DNA of 64,000 nucleotides from Sediminicola sp035798135 (GTDB taxonomy: Bacteria; Bacteroidota; Bacteroidia; Flavobacteriales; Flavobacteriaceae). The notes beneath the pieces were generated by a model. That model made no database searches, had not been told where the DNA came from, and saw nothing but the letters and a program-made list of their open reading frames with translations. The DNA lies in NCBI GenBank assembly GCA_035798135.1, contig JAPFBR010000001.1, forward strand, positions 434,001-498,000, in the 5' to 3' direction. The translations under genes and the position numbers were made by a program. Below, piece by piece: positions 35,101 to 43,756 of the stretch (position 1 is its first letter; each line of letters opens with the position of its first letter).

Positions 35101-35650
35101 TCTTTTACAGAGCAATGATCCAAAAATAAAAACTACCTATGTTACGTTATTGGCCACGGATAATAAGAATATACCAAATGGAATGTTAGATTCCCTGGCG
35201 GAGAACATCAACAGTAGGACACTTTTATTTAATAAACTGAAGGCTCTGGACCAACCCTCTCTTTTCCCGATCCAATACAGGACACAACAACATTTGGCAG
35301 AAGCTTCTTTTTTTGATCAAGAAGAATTTGATGAAACACAGAATACCATACAATATATTACCGAAAGACCTTTAAAATATAAGGATAAGGTATATACCGG
35401 TTATTATTTTAAATTGCGGAACAATCAAGATTATGACGACGGAGACAAAATGTACCTTGTGGTATATAGAAAGGATCACGGTCTGCATACCAACCCGTTT
35501 TATAAGAGTCAGGGAATCAGAATTGAGGATACCGATACTGACAAGGAACTTATAGATTTGGTCACTGAGGAGTTCATGTTGAAAGATAGGCAGCGCGCCA
35601 TAGTTTACAGACCTTATCAATTTAGTAATTTTAACCAGTTCGGTTTCTAA
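32132..35650 (+). CDS. TraB/GumN family protein with very long C-terminal region, secreted
   Basis: 1172 residues; signal peptide (MRFFMALAITFIITGSFAQ). Residues about 20-285 are a TraB/GumN (Tiki-like) domain: GTMHVS (His44), VLALESD-like IIALESDPG, and GIGAAHLPGINGVIALL at about 253-268; Tiki-type proteins are proposed metalloproteases. The following nearly 900 residues match no family I recognise; the stretch at about 800-1050 (QASLIQKMGEIDDPAVFPFF, KILQAIAKKSDDYSTELL) looks like a helical HEAT-type repeat. Far longer than stand-alone TraB proteins (about 300). Followed after 13 bases by a DUF1460 gene, so probably one operon acting in the periplasm. Confidence 0.85.
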   Translation: MRFFMALAITFIITGSFAQEKNSLLWEISGNGLEQSSYLYGTMHVSKKIAFRLDDVFYEALEKSDIIALESDPGTWLDNEEGLDNSGFGQGSAFAAKGFYIYPFLVKNPKKEDIAAYLAFEDRLINTILYRSDGFSGNFEEETYLDMFIYQAGKKSNKPIIALEDIEESSALVERANLNALKEKPDEWLQKIIQQQDPGTLMQDAYRERNINFMDSIHDGIYTRHYLKNMLYVRNYQMVQRLDSIMKKGKVFTGIGAAHLPGINGVIALLRSKGYVVEPLTSKISSNARQIKERLEKQVKLNTYTKAQPDDGFFSLLLPSKLYPISEMTNTTYIAPDLANGSYFMINRIPTNTFLKKDALFTIEDIDRFLFENIPGTISEKIGLFKDGYFGLDVKNELKNGDRQRYQIYITPLEILIFKMGGQGNYITQYSDTIFNSINFKKLTTQKELVTSGFKDFEIEMPSFYTFPNRFRNGSRSVEGYDKNTGNYYFLKKATLNDFNFIEQDTFELQQIQKRFYEDLNLEPIYGGFDKKSLTSAAPFNSEQKLHLKTVINGGDYFLIGALTNNEKEANNYFNSFALKKPVYQEPFEKVKDTALFFTTVSNIDPPKFVENSNNYYTGKNRPKPYSPYIKKTLYLNKNNEAITVEVSKAHDYLMFPSIDSVWALRKKIYSNRKFTIHNETKSYSPKGYHELNLTLGDTASSTRILVKNISKGGLLYEVKAKLDTLSSPSMFVTEFFSNFEPMDTIIGRNLMEDKVPEFFKALRERDSIGADGIRFLLFTKKHLDSLTYYISEFNFREDQKNIQASLIQKMGEIDDPAVFPFFRTLYVKSYSNSYAQTKILQAIAKKSDDYSTELLLELMSKDLPLVSNKLEIHTVFKPYMDNLELAKKLFPKILDYSAIEEYNGPIFSIMADLMTQGMLKPKSYKKYNKQILNDAKLQLKRHLGQWISSDSQKRFFSNTQLQNTNILEDYEILLYPFIKDKEVQQFFNRLLQSNDPKIKTTYVTLLATDNKNIPNGMLDSLAENINSRTLLFNKLKALDQPSLFPIQYRTQQHLAEASFFDQEEFDETQNTIQYITERPLKYKDKVYTGYYFKLRNNQDYDDGDKMYLVVYRKDHGLHTNPFYKSQGIRIEDTDTDKELIDLVTEEFMLKDRQRAIVYRPYQFSNFNQFGF

Positions 35651-35663
35651 ATCAATTAGCACT

Positions 35664-36509
35664 ATGAAAACTTCTTTTATTTTTATTTTTCTTATCCTTT
35701 TGGTCCAACCGATCTTTTCCCAAGAAATTGTGTGTTCCCAAAAAGATAAAGCTGCTTTTGAGCATAAGATAACTGTACTTCAAAAATTAAAAGAACAATC
35801 CAACCACGGGGAACTCTTGGTAGCGGTGGGCAAGACTTTTTTTGGAGTACCCTATGTTGCCAAGACTTTGGAAATTGGGACTACTGAATCCTTAGTTGTC
35901 AACCTACAGGGGTTGGACTGTACCACCTATGTGGAAAATGTTCTGGCCTTTGGATCTATGTTACGGAAGCATAAAACCGATTTTGATTCCTTTACCAGTA
36001 CCTTGGAGCAAATTAGATACGAAGCCGGCAAAATGGATGGGTATGCATCCCGACTCCACTATTTCTCATATTGGATCAGGGACAATGTAAATAAAGGTTT
36101 TGTACAGGATATAACCGCAGACATAGGCGGATTAGAAAATAACAAAGAAATCAACTTTATGGGCACCCATAGGGACCTATACCCCTTTTTAAAGAACGAC
36201 CAAAATTTTAATAGGATTCTGCAAATGGAAAAGTCCCTGAATGGACAGCCGATCTGTTATCTGCCTCAGAACCAGATTTCTACCAACGAACATCTAATCC
36301 AATCGGGAGATATCATTGCATTGACCACCTCCATAGAAGGATTGGATATTACCCATACCGGATTTGCCACGAGGGAAGCGGACGGGCGCATTCATTTACT
36401 CCACGCTTCTACCGGAACTATGCAGGTAGAGGTCTCTGACTTACCTTTGGTGGATTATCTTAAAAAGATCAAAAGCAATACGGGAATTATGGTGGTCAGG
36501 CCACTATAA
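35664..36509 (+). CDS. DUF1460 / N-acetylmuramoyl-L-alanine amidase-like secreted protein
   Basis: 281 residues, signal peptide (FIFIFLILLVQPIFSQ). NlpC/P60-like catalytic cysteine Cys86 (LQGLDCTTYVENVLAFG) and a later His (DITHTGFATR, about residue 232) fit the DUF1460 family, whose studied members are cysteine peptidoglycan amidases. Located 13 bases after the TraB/GumN gene, suggesting joint expression at the cell envelope. Confidence 0.88.
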   Translation: MKTSFIFIFLILLVQPIFSQEIVCSQKDKAAFEHKITVLQKLKEQSNHGELLVAVGKTFFGVPYVAKTLEIGTTESLVVNLQGLDCTTYVENVLAFGSMLRKHKTDFDSFTSTLEQIRYEAGKMDGYASRLHYFSYWIRDNVNKGFVQDITADIGGLENNKEINFMGTHRDLYPFLKNDQNFNRILQMEKSLNGQPICYLPQNQISTNEHLIQSGDIIALTTSIEGLDITHTGFATREADGRIHLLHASTGTMQVEVSDLPLVDYLKKIKSNTGIMVVRPL

Positions 36510-36725
36510 TTGAAATGGATTTCCTTGTTTTTTGGGAACACACAAGTGCTTCAAGGCCCTTTTTACAAACCACCAGGTTTGTTGCAAGTTGATTTTAGGA
36601 TCGACCAGACCAAAAAATGGCGTTTCAACGATACTCTTTGCTTTTTTATCCTTAGAAAACACATGCAATTGCATCTTATCAAAAGCAAAAAACCAACCAA
36701 GCGGTCGGCTTAGTCCATGTTCCTA

Positions 36726-37130
36726 CTATTGCCCCTTTTTCATAAATATTTCCCGCAGTTTTTCCTGATCTTCCGGAAATACATCATGTAAATCTATCTC
36801 CATTAAGGAACCATCGGTCAAGGTAATGAACAGCATATCGTTCTTTAGTACAGCCCCACCAATTTGGTTGAACCGCAGTGTTTTTCCAAAGCGTGTTTTA
36901 ATTTTATAGACTATTCCTTTTTTGTTCCATTCCACATAATTTTTGTGCCAGAACATTTTACTAAAATGAAGGCCGAAAAAGAGATACCCTATGACTGTTG
37001 AGGAGGTAGTCCAAAGGCTGCCTTCCCCGAGATAATTTTTATAAAAACCTATCAAGATAAGGCCTAGCCCAATGAGGAGAAGGATCATGGATTGAAATCG
37101 ATTTAACTTATTAAAATGGATGTGCTTCAT
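36726..37130 (-). CDS. Small membrane protein with PH-like C-terminal part
   Basis: 134 residues. Two hydrophobic segments (about 13-30 SMILLLIGLGLILIGF and 40-57) followed by a soluble domain of about 70 residues (VEWNKKGIVYKIKTRFGKTLRFNQIGGAVLKND) that resembles a bacterial PH-type fold. No function recognised. On the minus strand after chrA, 32 bases from its stop, so it may be the last gene of that transcript. The 216 bases between it and the DUF1460 gene hold only a small hairpin (CAAACC/GGTTTG near 36565-36582). Confidence 0.65.
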   Translation of the reverse strand: MKHIHFNKLNRFQSMILLLIGLGLILIGFYKNYLGEGSLWTTSSTVIGYLFFGLHFSKMFWHKNYVEWNKKGIVYKIKTRFGKTLRFNQIGGAVLKNDMLFITLTDGSLMEIDLHDVFPEDQEKLREIFMKKGQ

Positions 37131-37162
37131 AGTGTATTGTTCTTCTTATAAATAATTAAGTC

Positions 37163-38335
37163 CTATAATAGGGTCAGTACATAACCCAAGAAAGCCCCTC
37201 CCAAGACTATAAAGGCACTGTTCAATTTCTTAAACACAAAGACTAGCACTAAGCTGGCCATGGCAATGACCAATGTGCGCCATTCGGTTAAGGTTTCTCT
37301 TCCCATTGCGATACACACCGCCATGATCACCGCCACGGCCGCCACATTCACGGCATCTAAAAAAGCCCCCATTATGTTGGATGCCCGAATTTTAGGAATC
37401 AACGGATTTAAAATGGCCACAAATACAAAGGAAGGCAAAAAGATACCCAAAGTAGCTACTAGGGCTCCCCATAGCCCATTCATTTGCCATCCAATGAAAG
37501 TGGCTGTAGAAAGTACCGGTCCAGGGGTAAACTGTCCCACAGCAACTGCATCAATAAGGGCCTGGCGCGTAAGCCACCCATGGGTCACCAATTCCGCATC
37601 CAAAAATGCAAACAATACATAACCACTTCCATATAAAATGGCCCCAATTTTGAGAAAGGTCAGGAAAATTTGCCAAGTATCCATTCTCACTAGGGTTAAA
37701 CCTTGCAAAAATATGAGCGGTAAAATGCTATTTAAGGTTCCTTTTTGTCTTTTTATAAAATAAAGCATCAAACCTACAGCACCACAGCTAAAAAGTGCCA
37801 AGATCTCATTGACACCCAAGAGACATGCTACAAGGGTTGCCAAACCTAAAACCCAGAGCTCAATAGTTTTAAATGCTTTTATGCCCAAGCGATAGGCAGC
37901 CATCACAATAATAGCAATAACCGCAGGCTTTATTCCGTAAATAAAGGGTTCCACTGCTGGCAACTGCCCATATTCTTGATACAGCCATGCAAAAACTCCC
38001 GTGATTACGACTGCTGGGAGGATAAAACAGAATCCCGCCACAAACAAACCTTTCCATCCTGCTCGCTCATAACCACAGTGCATGGTCATCTCCGTTGAAT
38101 TGGGTCCGGGAATAATATTGGTAGCCCCCATAACATCCAGAAAATGCTGTTGTGTCATCCAGCCCCTTTTTTTTACCACCTCATCTTCCATCATGGCAAT
38201 ATGGGCCGCTGGCCCTCCAAAAGAAATACTACCCAATTTAAAAAAGAGGGCTGCTATTTCTTTCAGATGTTGATTTTGGGACATTGATAATTCAGGTTTT
38301 CTATGCACGCTCAATATGAAGGTTTTAGGCGTCAT
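37163..38335 (-). CDS. chrA: Chromate (CHR) family transporter, two-domain
   Basis: 390 residues, about 10-12 spans, composed of two CHR domains: the N-terminal half has FFKLGSISFGGPAAHIAMME and IIPGPNSTEMTMHCGY; the C-terminal half has FLKIGAILYGSGYVL and AVGQFTPGPVLSTATFIG, the same motifs in a shifted copy. Long-chain CHR proteins export chromate (family knowledge), though some move other anions. The ATG at 38335 was chosen; a second Met at residue 18 is possible. The decarboxylase gene ends 48 bases upstream on the same strand. Confidence 0.88.
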   Translation of the reverse strand: MTPKTFILSVHRKPELSMSQNQHLKEIAALFFKLGSISFGGPAAHIAMMEDEVVKKRGWMTQQHFLDVMGATNIIPGPNSTEMTMHCGYERAGWKGLFVAGFCFILPAVVITGVFAWLYQEYGQLPAVEPFIYGIKPAVIAIIVMAAYRLGIKAFKTIELWVLGLATLVACLLGVNEILALFSCGAVGLMLYFIKRQKGTLNSILPLIFLQGLTLVRMDTWQIFLTFLKIGAILYGSGYVLFAFLDAELVTHGWLTRQALIDAVAVGQFTPGPVLSTATFIGWQMNGLWGALVATLGIFLPSFVFVAILNPLIPKIRASNIMGAFLDAVNVAAVAVIMAVCIAMGRETLTEWRTLVIAMASLVLVFVFKKLNSAFIVLGGAFLGYVLTLL

Positions 38336-38383
38336 TTTTTATGTTAACTAGAGTATTGGTCAGTAATTGCTCTTAAAAACCAT

Positions 38384-39820
38384 CTATTTCCCTTTTTTAA
38401 TCGCTCCAATTTTCTTGGCCACTTCCTGTATGCTATTCCAGGCTTTTTCCACATGGGATTGTTCCACATTGGTCTGCCCTATGGACATGCGCAAAGTATA
38501 TTTTCCATTGATCCTGGTATGTGTCAGATATAGGTTGCCCGAAGCATTTAATTTTTGCAGCAATTGTGCATTGATGTCATTGTGTAGTTCTTGATCATCT
38601 ACTCCTTCAGGCACAAATCGGAAACAGATCAGATTCATACTACGGGGCACCACCAATTGAAAAGTTGGGTCTTTTTTAATTTCGGTTTCCAGCCAACTAG
38701 CCAATCCAATATGGAATCGCAATAATTTTTGCAATCCTTCCATGCCGTAGTGCCGCATTACGAACCAGAGTTTTAAGGACCTAAAGCGTCTCCCCAAAGG
38801 TATACCCCAGTCGCAATAATTGTTCACCAGTCCGTCAGATGCCGTTTTCAGATACTCTGGCAAGATAGAAAAGGTATTGACCAAAACTTTCTTATCCTTT
38901 ACGAAATAAGCGGTACAATCAAAATTGGTGAACAGCCATTTATGAGGATTGAATACAAAACTGTCCGCTTTTTCTATGCCATTCATCAGGCCTTGGTATT
39001 CCGGCAACAAAAAGGCTGCTCCGGCATAGGCGGCATCCACATGTAACCAAATGTTGTATTTTTCCGCAATCTTTCCTATGGCACCCAAGGGATCCATTGC
39101 CAAGGTGCCGGTTGTCCCAAGGGCCGCCACTATACATAAGGGTTGATGGCCGTCCTTAATATCTCTTTCTATTTGTTGTGATAGGAGGTCCGGACGCATT
39201 TCCAAGAGGTCATTGGTTGGGATCTTGATTACGTTTCTTTTCCCTACCCCCGCTATTTTAGCCCCTTTTTCTATGGAGGAATGTGTCTGGTCCGAGCAGT
39301 AAACCCGTAAATTAAAATACCCCTCAAACCCTTCTTCATTGATTTGATAATTTGAAAGTCGCTCTCTAGCAGTAAGGATAGCCGATAAGGTGGCCATGGA
39401 GGCCGAATCTTGGATCACCCCTACCCATTCTTTGGGAAGCCCTATACCTTCACCCAACCATTCCATCATCTTCTCCTCTAATTCTGTGGCCGCAGGGGAG
39501 GTTTCCCATTTCATTCCCTGAATTCCCAAGGTTGCGGTCAGCATTTCTGCCAAGATCGAAGGCGGACTGGTATTGGCTTGGAAGTAGGCAAAAAAGTTAG
39601 GGTTCTGCCAATGGGTGATTCCGGGAAGGATGATCTCCTTGAAATCCTTGAAAATAGGATTCATGCCCTCACCCTGCTCGGGAATACCCGAATTGATCTG
39701 ATCATAGATGGTTCTTGGTGCTACCTGGGATTTTACAGGATATTCTTCCACCTGCTCCATATAATCTGCCATCCAATCTACCATAAGATGGGCCTGTTCG
39801 CGAAATTCGTCTGTATTCAT
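38384..39820 (-). CDS. Pyridoxal-5'-phosphate-dependent group II amino-acid decarboxylase (aromatic-L-amino-acid decarboxylase-like)
   Basis: 478 residues from the ATG at 39820 (a TTG two codons earlier is ignored). PLP lysine Lys294 (NPHKWLFTNFDC), Asp262 in HVDAAYAGAAF, and His180 (SDQTHSSIEK). Opening motifs EMLTATLGIQGMKWETSPAATELE and LGTTGTLAMDPLG make it close to animal/plant aromatic-amino-acid decarboxylases, which make tryptamine, tyramine or dopamine; substrate is not proved. Part of a minus-strand series with amine-oxidising enzymes at 38-46 kb, which would act on its products. Confidence 0.88.
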   Translation of the reverse strand: MNTDEFREQAHLMVDWMADYMEQVEEYPVKSQVAPRTIYDQINSGIPEQGEGMNPIFKDFKEIILPGITHWQNPNFFAYFQANTSPPSILAEMLTATLGIQGMKWETSPAATELEEKMMEWLGEGIGLPKEWVGVIQDSASMATLSAILTARERLSNYQINEEGFEGYFNLRVYCSDQTHSSIEKGAKIAGVGKRNVIKIPTNDLLEMRPDLLSQQIERDIKDGHQPLCIVAALGTTGTLAMDPLGAIGKIAEKYNIWLHVDAAYAGAAFLLPEYQGLMNGIEKADSFVFNPHKWLFTNFDCTAYFVKDKKVLVNTFSILPEYLKTASDGLVNNYCDWGIPLGRRFRSLKLWFVMRHYGMEGLQKLLRFHIGLASWLETEIKKDPTFQLVVPRSMNLICFRFVPEGVDDQELHNDINAQLLQKLNASGNLYLTHTRINGKYTLRMSIGQTNVEQSHVEKAWNSIQEVAKKIGAIKKGK

Positions 39821-39890
39821 AGTCAAATTTAGTGCTTTAATGCGTTTTAGTTAGTACGCCATACACTTTTATCGCAGGTTATAATAGGCC

Positions 39891-40448
39891 CTAAAATGAA
39901 TAATTAAAAGTCACATGGGAATACAAGGCATTTGAAGATAAACTAACTTGAAGTTTATTTTTAGTGTAGGGCTTCGTAAACAGATATGTGCTTGCCAAGG
40001 CTATGACTGCACCTCCAAGGACATCTATAAAATGATGGCACCCATCCGGACCCTCCAATCTACTAACTCCAACAATACTGGCCAAGACATATGCGGGCCA
40101 ACCATATCGTCGTTGAATAAATGACGCTCCAGAAAAGGCGGCAGAGGTGTGTCCGGATGGAAAGGAATCGTAGCTATTTCTATTTTCGGGTCGTTTTCTT
40201 TTAGTAACCGATTTTAGGATATAGGTAACGGCCATGGTTGTGCCAAAAGAATAGGCAAGCTGTTTGGTGCCCTCGTAATCCTTTTCAAGTATGGTAAAAG
40301 CCAACCCGGAAAGCGGTATGGCAATTTGGAGGACATCACCCGTATCCACTAAAATATATTCCCATTTTTCGTGCTTGCTATTTGGTTCCTGGCCAATCAA
40401 AAAGGAGCACCTAAAAAACGCAACAAGTATAAAAAGCAGCTTTTTCAT
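39891..40448 (-). CDS. PAP2 superfamily phosphatase, secreted or membrane
   Basis: 185 residues; N-terminal hydrophobic segment (KKLLFILVAFFRCSFLIG) serves as signal. Phosphatase motifs: KSVTKRKRP (C1), PSGHTSAAF (C2) and SRLEGPDGCHHFIDVLGG (C3). The Arg-to-His spacing in C3 (seven residues) is longer than the usual five, so activity is likely but unverified. Acts on lipid phosphates or similar substrates in the periplasm. Seventy bases upstream of the decarboxylase gene. Confidence 0.87.
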   Translation of the reverse strand: MKKLLFILVAFFRCSFLIGQEPNSKHEKWEYILVDTGDVLQIAIPLSGLAFTILEKDYEGTKQLAYSFGTTMAVTYILKSVTKRKRPENRNSYDSFPSGHTSAAFSGASFIQRRYGWPAYVLASIVGVSRLEGPDGCHHFIDVLGGAVIALASTYLFTKPYTKNKLQVSLSSNALYSHVTFNYSF

Positions 40449-40753
40449 AGTTGTACATCATTACTAATGGAAAAATCCAAGGAAACACTTAAACCTACCC
40501 CAATTTTGGGCAAATTCCCTACTTACAAGATATTAATAATGGCCAAAGTAGTTCAAGGAGAACCCTAAAAAATACAGGATCCAATAGGATTTCACTTTAG
40601 GTATTATAGATAAGCGAAATGGAAAAAGCACCCCAAAACAGCATTATTTTGAATGAAAAGAGGTATTTTTAATATGTTAAGGCATCAATAAGGAAGTTTA
40701 TAATAATCTGTAAGCATCAATAAAAATGGTGGTTAGACCCTTAGTTTTGAGTT
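40449..40753. other. Intergenic region, no gene seen
   Basis: 305 AT-rich bases between SDR and PAP2 genes, both on the minus strand. It contains a 10-bp direct repeat GCATCAATAA (40682-40691, 40714-40723, 32 bp apart, three helical turns), otherwise nothing recognisable. Confidence 0.4.
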
Positions 40754-41356
40754 TTACCCATAAATTCTGATCACTTCCCCATTCCCCATGCCTTTGACAC
40801 TTCGCACATATCCGTTAATCACTTTGTTCATAGGTATTGGATTGTGTCCCGGGAAGTAATCCTTGTATTTTTCATAGGCATCTTCAACCATTCCGGCAGA
40901 CACTACATTGACCCGTATTCCGTTCTCGATTTCCAAAGCTGCAGCCTGTACAAAACTATGGATGCCTCCGTTTACCATGGCCGCACTCGTAGTTTTTACT
41001 ACTGGATCATCTGCTAAAATTCCTGTGGTCAGGGTTATGGAGCCTTTTGGGTTTAGAAAATATTGGCCAAGCCGCACAAGATTCACCTGTCCCATTAGCT
41101 TGCTATTAAGGCCAATATGGTAGTCCTCTTCCGTAAGTTCATCAAAATTTGCCCATTTAGCCTCTCCCGCAACACAAATGATGGCATCTAACTTTCCTGT
41201 TTTTTCAAACATCTTTTTTATAGACTCACTATTGGCAATATCAACATTGAAATGGCCATTAGAGCGACCAGCTATTAGTACTTCGTTATCCTTTTCAAAG
41301 TGGGAGGCAACTCTTTTTCCTATGGTGCCGTAACCTCCAATAATCAAGATTTTCAT
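40754..41356 (-). CDS. Short-chain dehydrogenase/reductase (SDR) lacking the usual YxxxK
   Basis: 200 residues. N-terminal NAD(P)-binding motif IGGYGTIGKRVA; central ICVAGEAKWANF is the NNAG equivalent and SITLTTGILADD the active-site serine strand. Where YxxxK normally stands the sequence reads TSAAMVNGGIHSFVQAA, with no Tyr or Lys, so it is either an atypical SDR or catalytically changed. Flavobacterial SDRs of this size with this feature are known to me only by impression, so the call is limited to the family. Downstream of the N-methyl-amino-acid oxidase gene, 72 bases away. Confidence 0.82.
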   Translation of the reverse strand: MKILIIGGYGTIGKRVASHFEKDNEVLIAGRSNGHFNVDIANSESIKKMFEKTGKLDAIICVAGEAKWANFDELTEEDYHIGLNSKLMGQVNLVRLGQYFLNPKGSITLTTGILADDPVVKTTSAAMVNGGIHSFVQAAALEIENGIRVNVVSAGMVEDAYEKYKDYFPGHNPIPMNKVINGYVRSVKGMGNGEVIRIYG

Positions 41357-41428
41357 ATTTTCTATTTTTGATGTTAATTATTAATTTCCGTAGTTTTATC
41401 CAATACTTTTGCCTCTTCAAACAATACA

Positions 41429-42595
41429 TTATAGCATTTTAGTATTAAATCTATTGGAAGACAAAAATCCAATGGGGTGCTTTGTTTTTCCTTCTAGGCA
41501 CAGATCTGCCAAAATTTCCCCAACTAAAGGTGCAAGCTTAAATCCATGACCGCTAAACCCACATGCTACACTTACATTTTGATAGTCTTTATGATTTTCT
41601 AAGATGAAGTTTCCGTCCTCCGTATAGGTGTATATGCAACTTTTCGTGGACAAAACCGACATGTACCCCTCAGGAATATAGCTTTGCATAAATTCTTTAA
41701 TCAGTCTGGATTCCTTCGTATGATCAAAATTGTGCAATGTATAAGGGTCAATGGCTTCTCCAGGGTAATGATAGCCTACTTTAATTCCCATATTACCTGT
41801 AGTATCCCCAGTGGATAGCAGGGGAAAGCCATAAAACGCTCCGGGTAAGTCCGGGGTTGAGTATAAAAAGCATGGAAAATTTTCACTTGAAAATAATGAA
41901 GGCTTTTTGGGTTGGAACCAACAGGTTATTTGCCTTCTGGGCACCAATGAATTTTTTTGTGATGGTAAGAGGTTGTTCGTAAATCCGCCTGCCGTAAAAA
42001 TGATTTTGTCAGCTGTAAAGGTCGCAGTATTGGTCCTAACGGTCACGACATGATTAGTGTCGGACCAAGATTCTACCAATTGGTTTTCCAAAATGGTAGC
42101 ACCTTTACTTTTTGCAAGTTCAGTATAAAGTCTAATAATCTGTTCTGGAATCACGTACCCTGCTTCGGGTTCAAAAAGATATTCATAATTCTCAATGAGC
42201 TTAAAACTTGGAAATTGTTGTAAACACTCTCTTTCTGTAAGGTTATTTATGGTGATATTATATTTCTGTGCCGATAATTTAACCCCTTCCAGCAATTCGT
42301 TATGCTTAGGTCCTGTATAGAACAGGCCTGTTTTATGAAATAATTTATGACCCGTAATGTCCTCTAAATCCGTCCATAATGTATAAGCTGTATCTAAAAG
42401 TGGAACATAGTCCGGATTTTCAAAATAGGCTTTTCGAACCATTCGACTTTGCCCTGCATGGGAACCGTTTTCGTGTACAATCCCAAATTGTTCCAAACCT
42501 AATACCTTTGCGCCTCTAATAGCCAAATTATAACAAGTAGGTGCGCCCATAGAACCCACTCCCACCACGATCACATCATAATGTTTATTGGACAT
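41429..42595 (-). CDS. Sarcosine/N-methyl-L-tryptophan oxidase-like FAD enzyme (MSOX/MTOX family)
   Basis: 388 residues. N-terminal FAD motif VVGVGSMGAPTCYNLAIRG; Lys272 (MGIKVGYH) equals the oxygen-activating lysine of monomeric sarcosine oxidase, and Cys320 (TKSCIYTYTEDGNF) equals the cysteine that binds FAD covalently. C-terminal ACGFSGHGFKLAP is typical. The enzymes oxidise secondary amines such as sarcosine, N-methyltryptophan or pipecolate; which one here is unknown. Ends 72 bases before SDR; ADH starts 25 bases upstream on the same strand, so these three are likely co-transcribed. Confidence 0.89.
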   Translation of the reverse strand: MSNKHYDVIVVGVGSMGAPTCYNLAIRGAKVLGLEQFGIVHENGSHAGQSRMVRKAYFENPDYVPLLDTAYTLWTDLEDITGHKLFHKTGLFYTGPKHNELLEGVKLSAQKYNITINNLTERECLQQFPSFKLIENYEYLFEPEAGYVIPEQIIRLYTELAKSKGATILENQLVESWSDTNHVVTVRTNTATFTADKIIFTAGGFTNNLLPSQKNSLVPRRQITCWFQPKKPSLFSSENFPCFLYSTPDLPGAFYGFPLLSTGDTTGNMGIKVGYHYPGEAIDPYTLHNFDHTKESRLIKEFMQSYIPEGYMSVLSTKSCIYTYTEDGNFILENHKDYQNVSVACGFSGHGFKLAPLVGEILADLCLEGKTKHPIGFLSSNRFNTKML

Positions 42596-42619
42596 AAACT
42601 AAGTTTTAATAATAACCTA

Positions 42620-43660
42620 TTAAAATGAATCGATCACCAACACCCCTTTATGCTCAAACTTGTTCAAGTTTGGTAATGCAATGGTTGCTTCTTGGAGGGT
42701 AATGGTTCTTTCTATAAGTTTTTCGGGATGCAGTTTTCCGTTCTTGATCATGTCCAACATTTCTGGATATTTAAAAGCCTGCATCCCGTGGCTACCTATT
42801 ATCTCCAGTTCATTGGCCAGTACTTGATCCATGGGGACTTTGGGATGTTGGTGGTCGCCGGTCATTAGCCCTACCTGAATATGCCTCCCTCTTTTTCTTA
42901 GATTGGCAATGGAATTAAAACAGGTGGTTTGGCTGCCCAAGGCATCCATGGAAACATGGGCTCCGCCATTTGTCAATGTTTTGATCTGTTCTACAATATC
43001 CGCATTTTGGGTTGCATTCACCGTGGCCATAGCTCCCAATTGTTTTGCGAAAGCTAAGGTATCCTCATTGATGTCTACGGCAATCACTTGCGCCCCTAAT
43101 GCGTTGGCAATCATAATGGCAGAGAGGCCAACCCCTCCGCAACCGTGAATCACTACATACTGGCCACCTGTAACCTTGCCTTGTTCCACTATGGCCCGAA
43201 ATGAGGTTATAAACCTACAACCAAGTGTTGCTGCAGTAACATCATTGATCTCTTCTGGAATTTTTACAAGATTTATATCGGCATACTTCAAAGCGACATA
43301 TTCCGCAAAAGAGCCCCAATGGGTAAACCCGGGTTGCGATTGATGGTCACATACTTGATGGTTCCCAGAACTACATTGGCCACAAGTACCGCATCCACTT
43401 ACAAAAGGAACGGTAACCCTATCTCCCTCCTTAAAATTTCGAACATTTTTACCAATTGCGGCAATGGTACCTGCCAACTCATGCCCTGGAACATGGGGCA
43501 AGATGATATCTGTATCGTGCCCCATCCACCCGTGCCAATCGCTACGGCACAGCCCGGTGGCTTTCACCTCAATAACAACCCCGTGATCTTTTGGCGTGGG
43601 ATCAGCCATATTTTGAACGGTTATAGCACCTTGGAAGTTCTCAAAAATTGCTGCTCGCAT
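42620..43660 (-). CDS. Zinc-dependent alcohol dehydrogenase family protein
   Basis: 346 residues. Catalytic zinc ligands Cys38 (TGLCRSDWHGW), His60-Glu61 (PGHELAG), structural zinc Cys90, Cys93, Cys96 and Cys104 (GCGTCGQCSSGNHQVC), and NAD motif GCGGVGLSAIMIA. SDWHGWMGHD is characteristic of a bacterial ADH subfamily used on alcohols and aldehydes. In this cluster it could reduce or oxidise the aldehyde left by amine oxidation, but the substrate cannot be read. Twenty-four bases before the MSOX-like gene. Confidence 0.91.
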   Translation of the reverse strand: MRAAIFENFQGAITVQNMADPTPKDHGVVIEVKATGLCRSDWHGWMGHDTDIILPHVPGHELAGTIAAIGKNVRNFKEGDRVTVPFVSGCGTCGQCSSGNHQVCDHQSQPGFTHWGSFAEYVALKYADINLVKIPEEINDVTAATLGCRFITSFRAIVEQGKVTGGQYVVIHGCGGVGLSAIMIANALGAQVIAVDINEDTLAFAKQLGAMATVNATQNADIVEQIKTLTNGGAHVSMDALGSQTTCFNSIANLRKRGRHIQVGLMTGDHQHPKVPMDQVLANELEIIGSHGMQAFKYPEMLDMIKNGKLHPEKLIERTITLQEATIALPNLNKFEHKGVLVIDSF

Positions 43661-43756
43661 ACTCCTTTATTTAAAATTGACATTTTAATGTTTTAATCTC
43701 TCTGTAGTCCCATTTGAATGACTTCCTTCATGGCATTGTCCTTTCTGCGGTTATGG

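Noticed and set aside
40682..40723. GCATCAATAA direct repeats as part of an array
   Set aside because: Only two copies are seen, with no spacer or cas genes nearby; too little for a repeat array.
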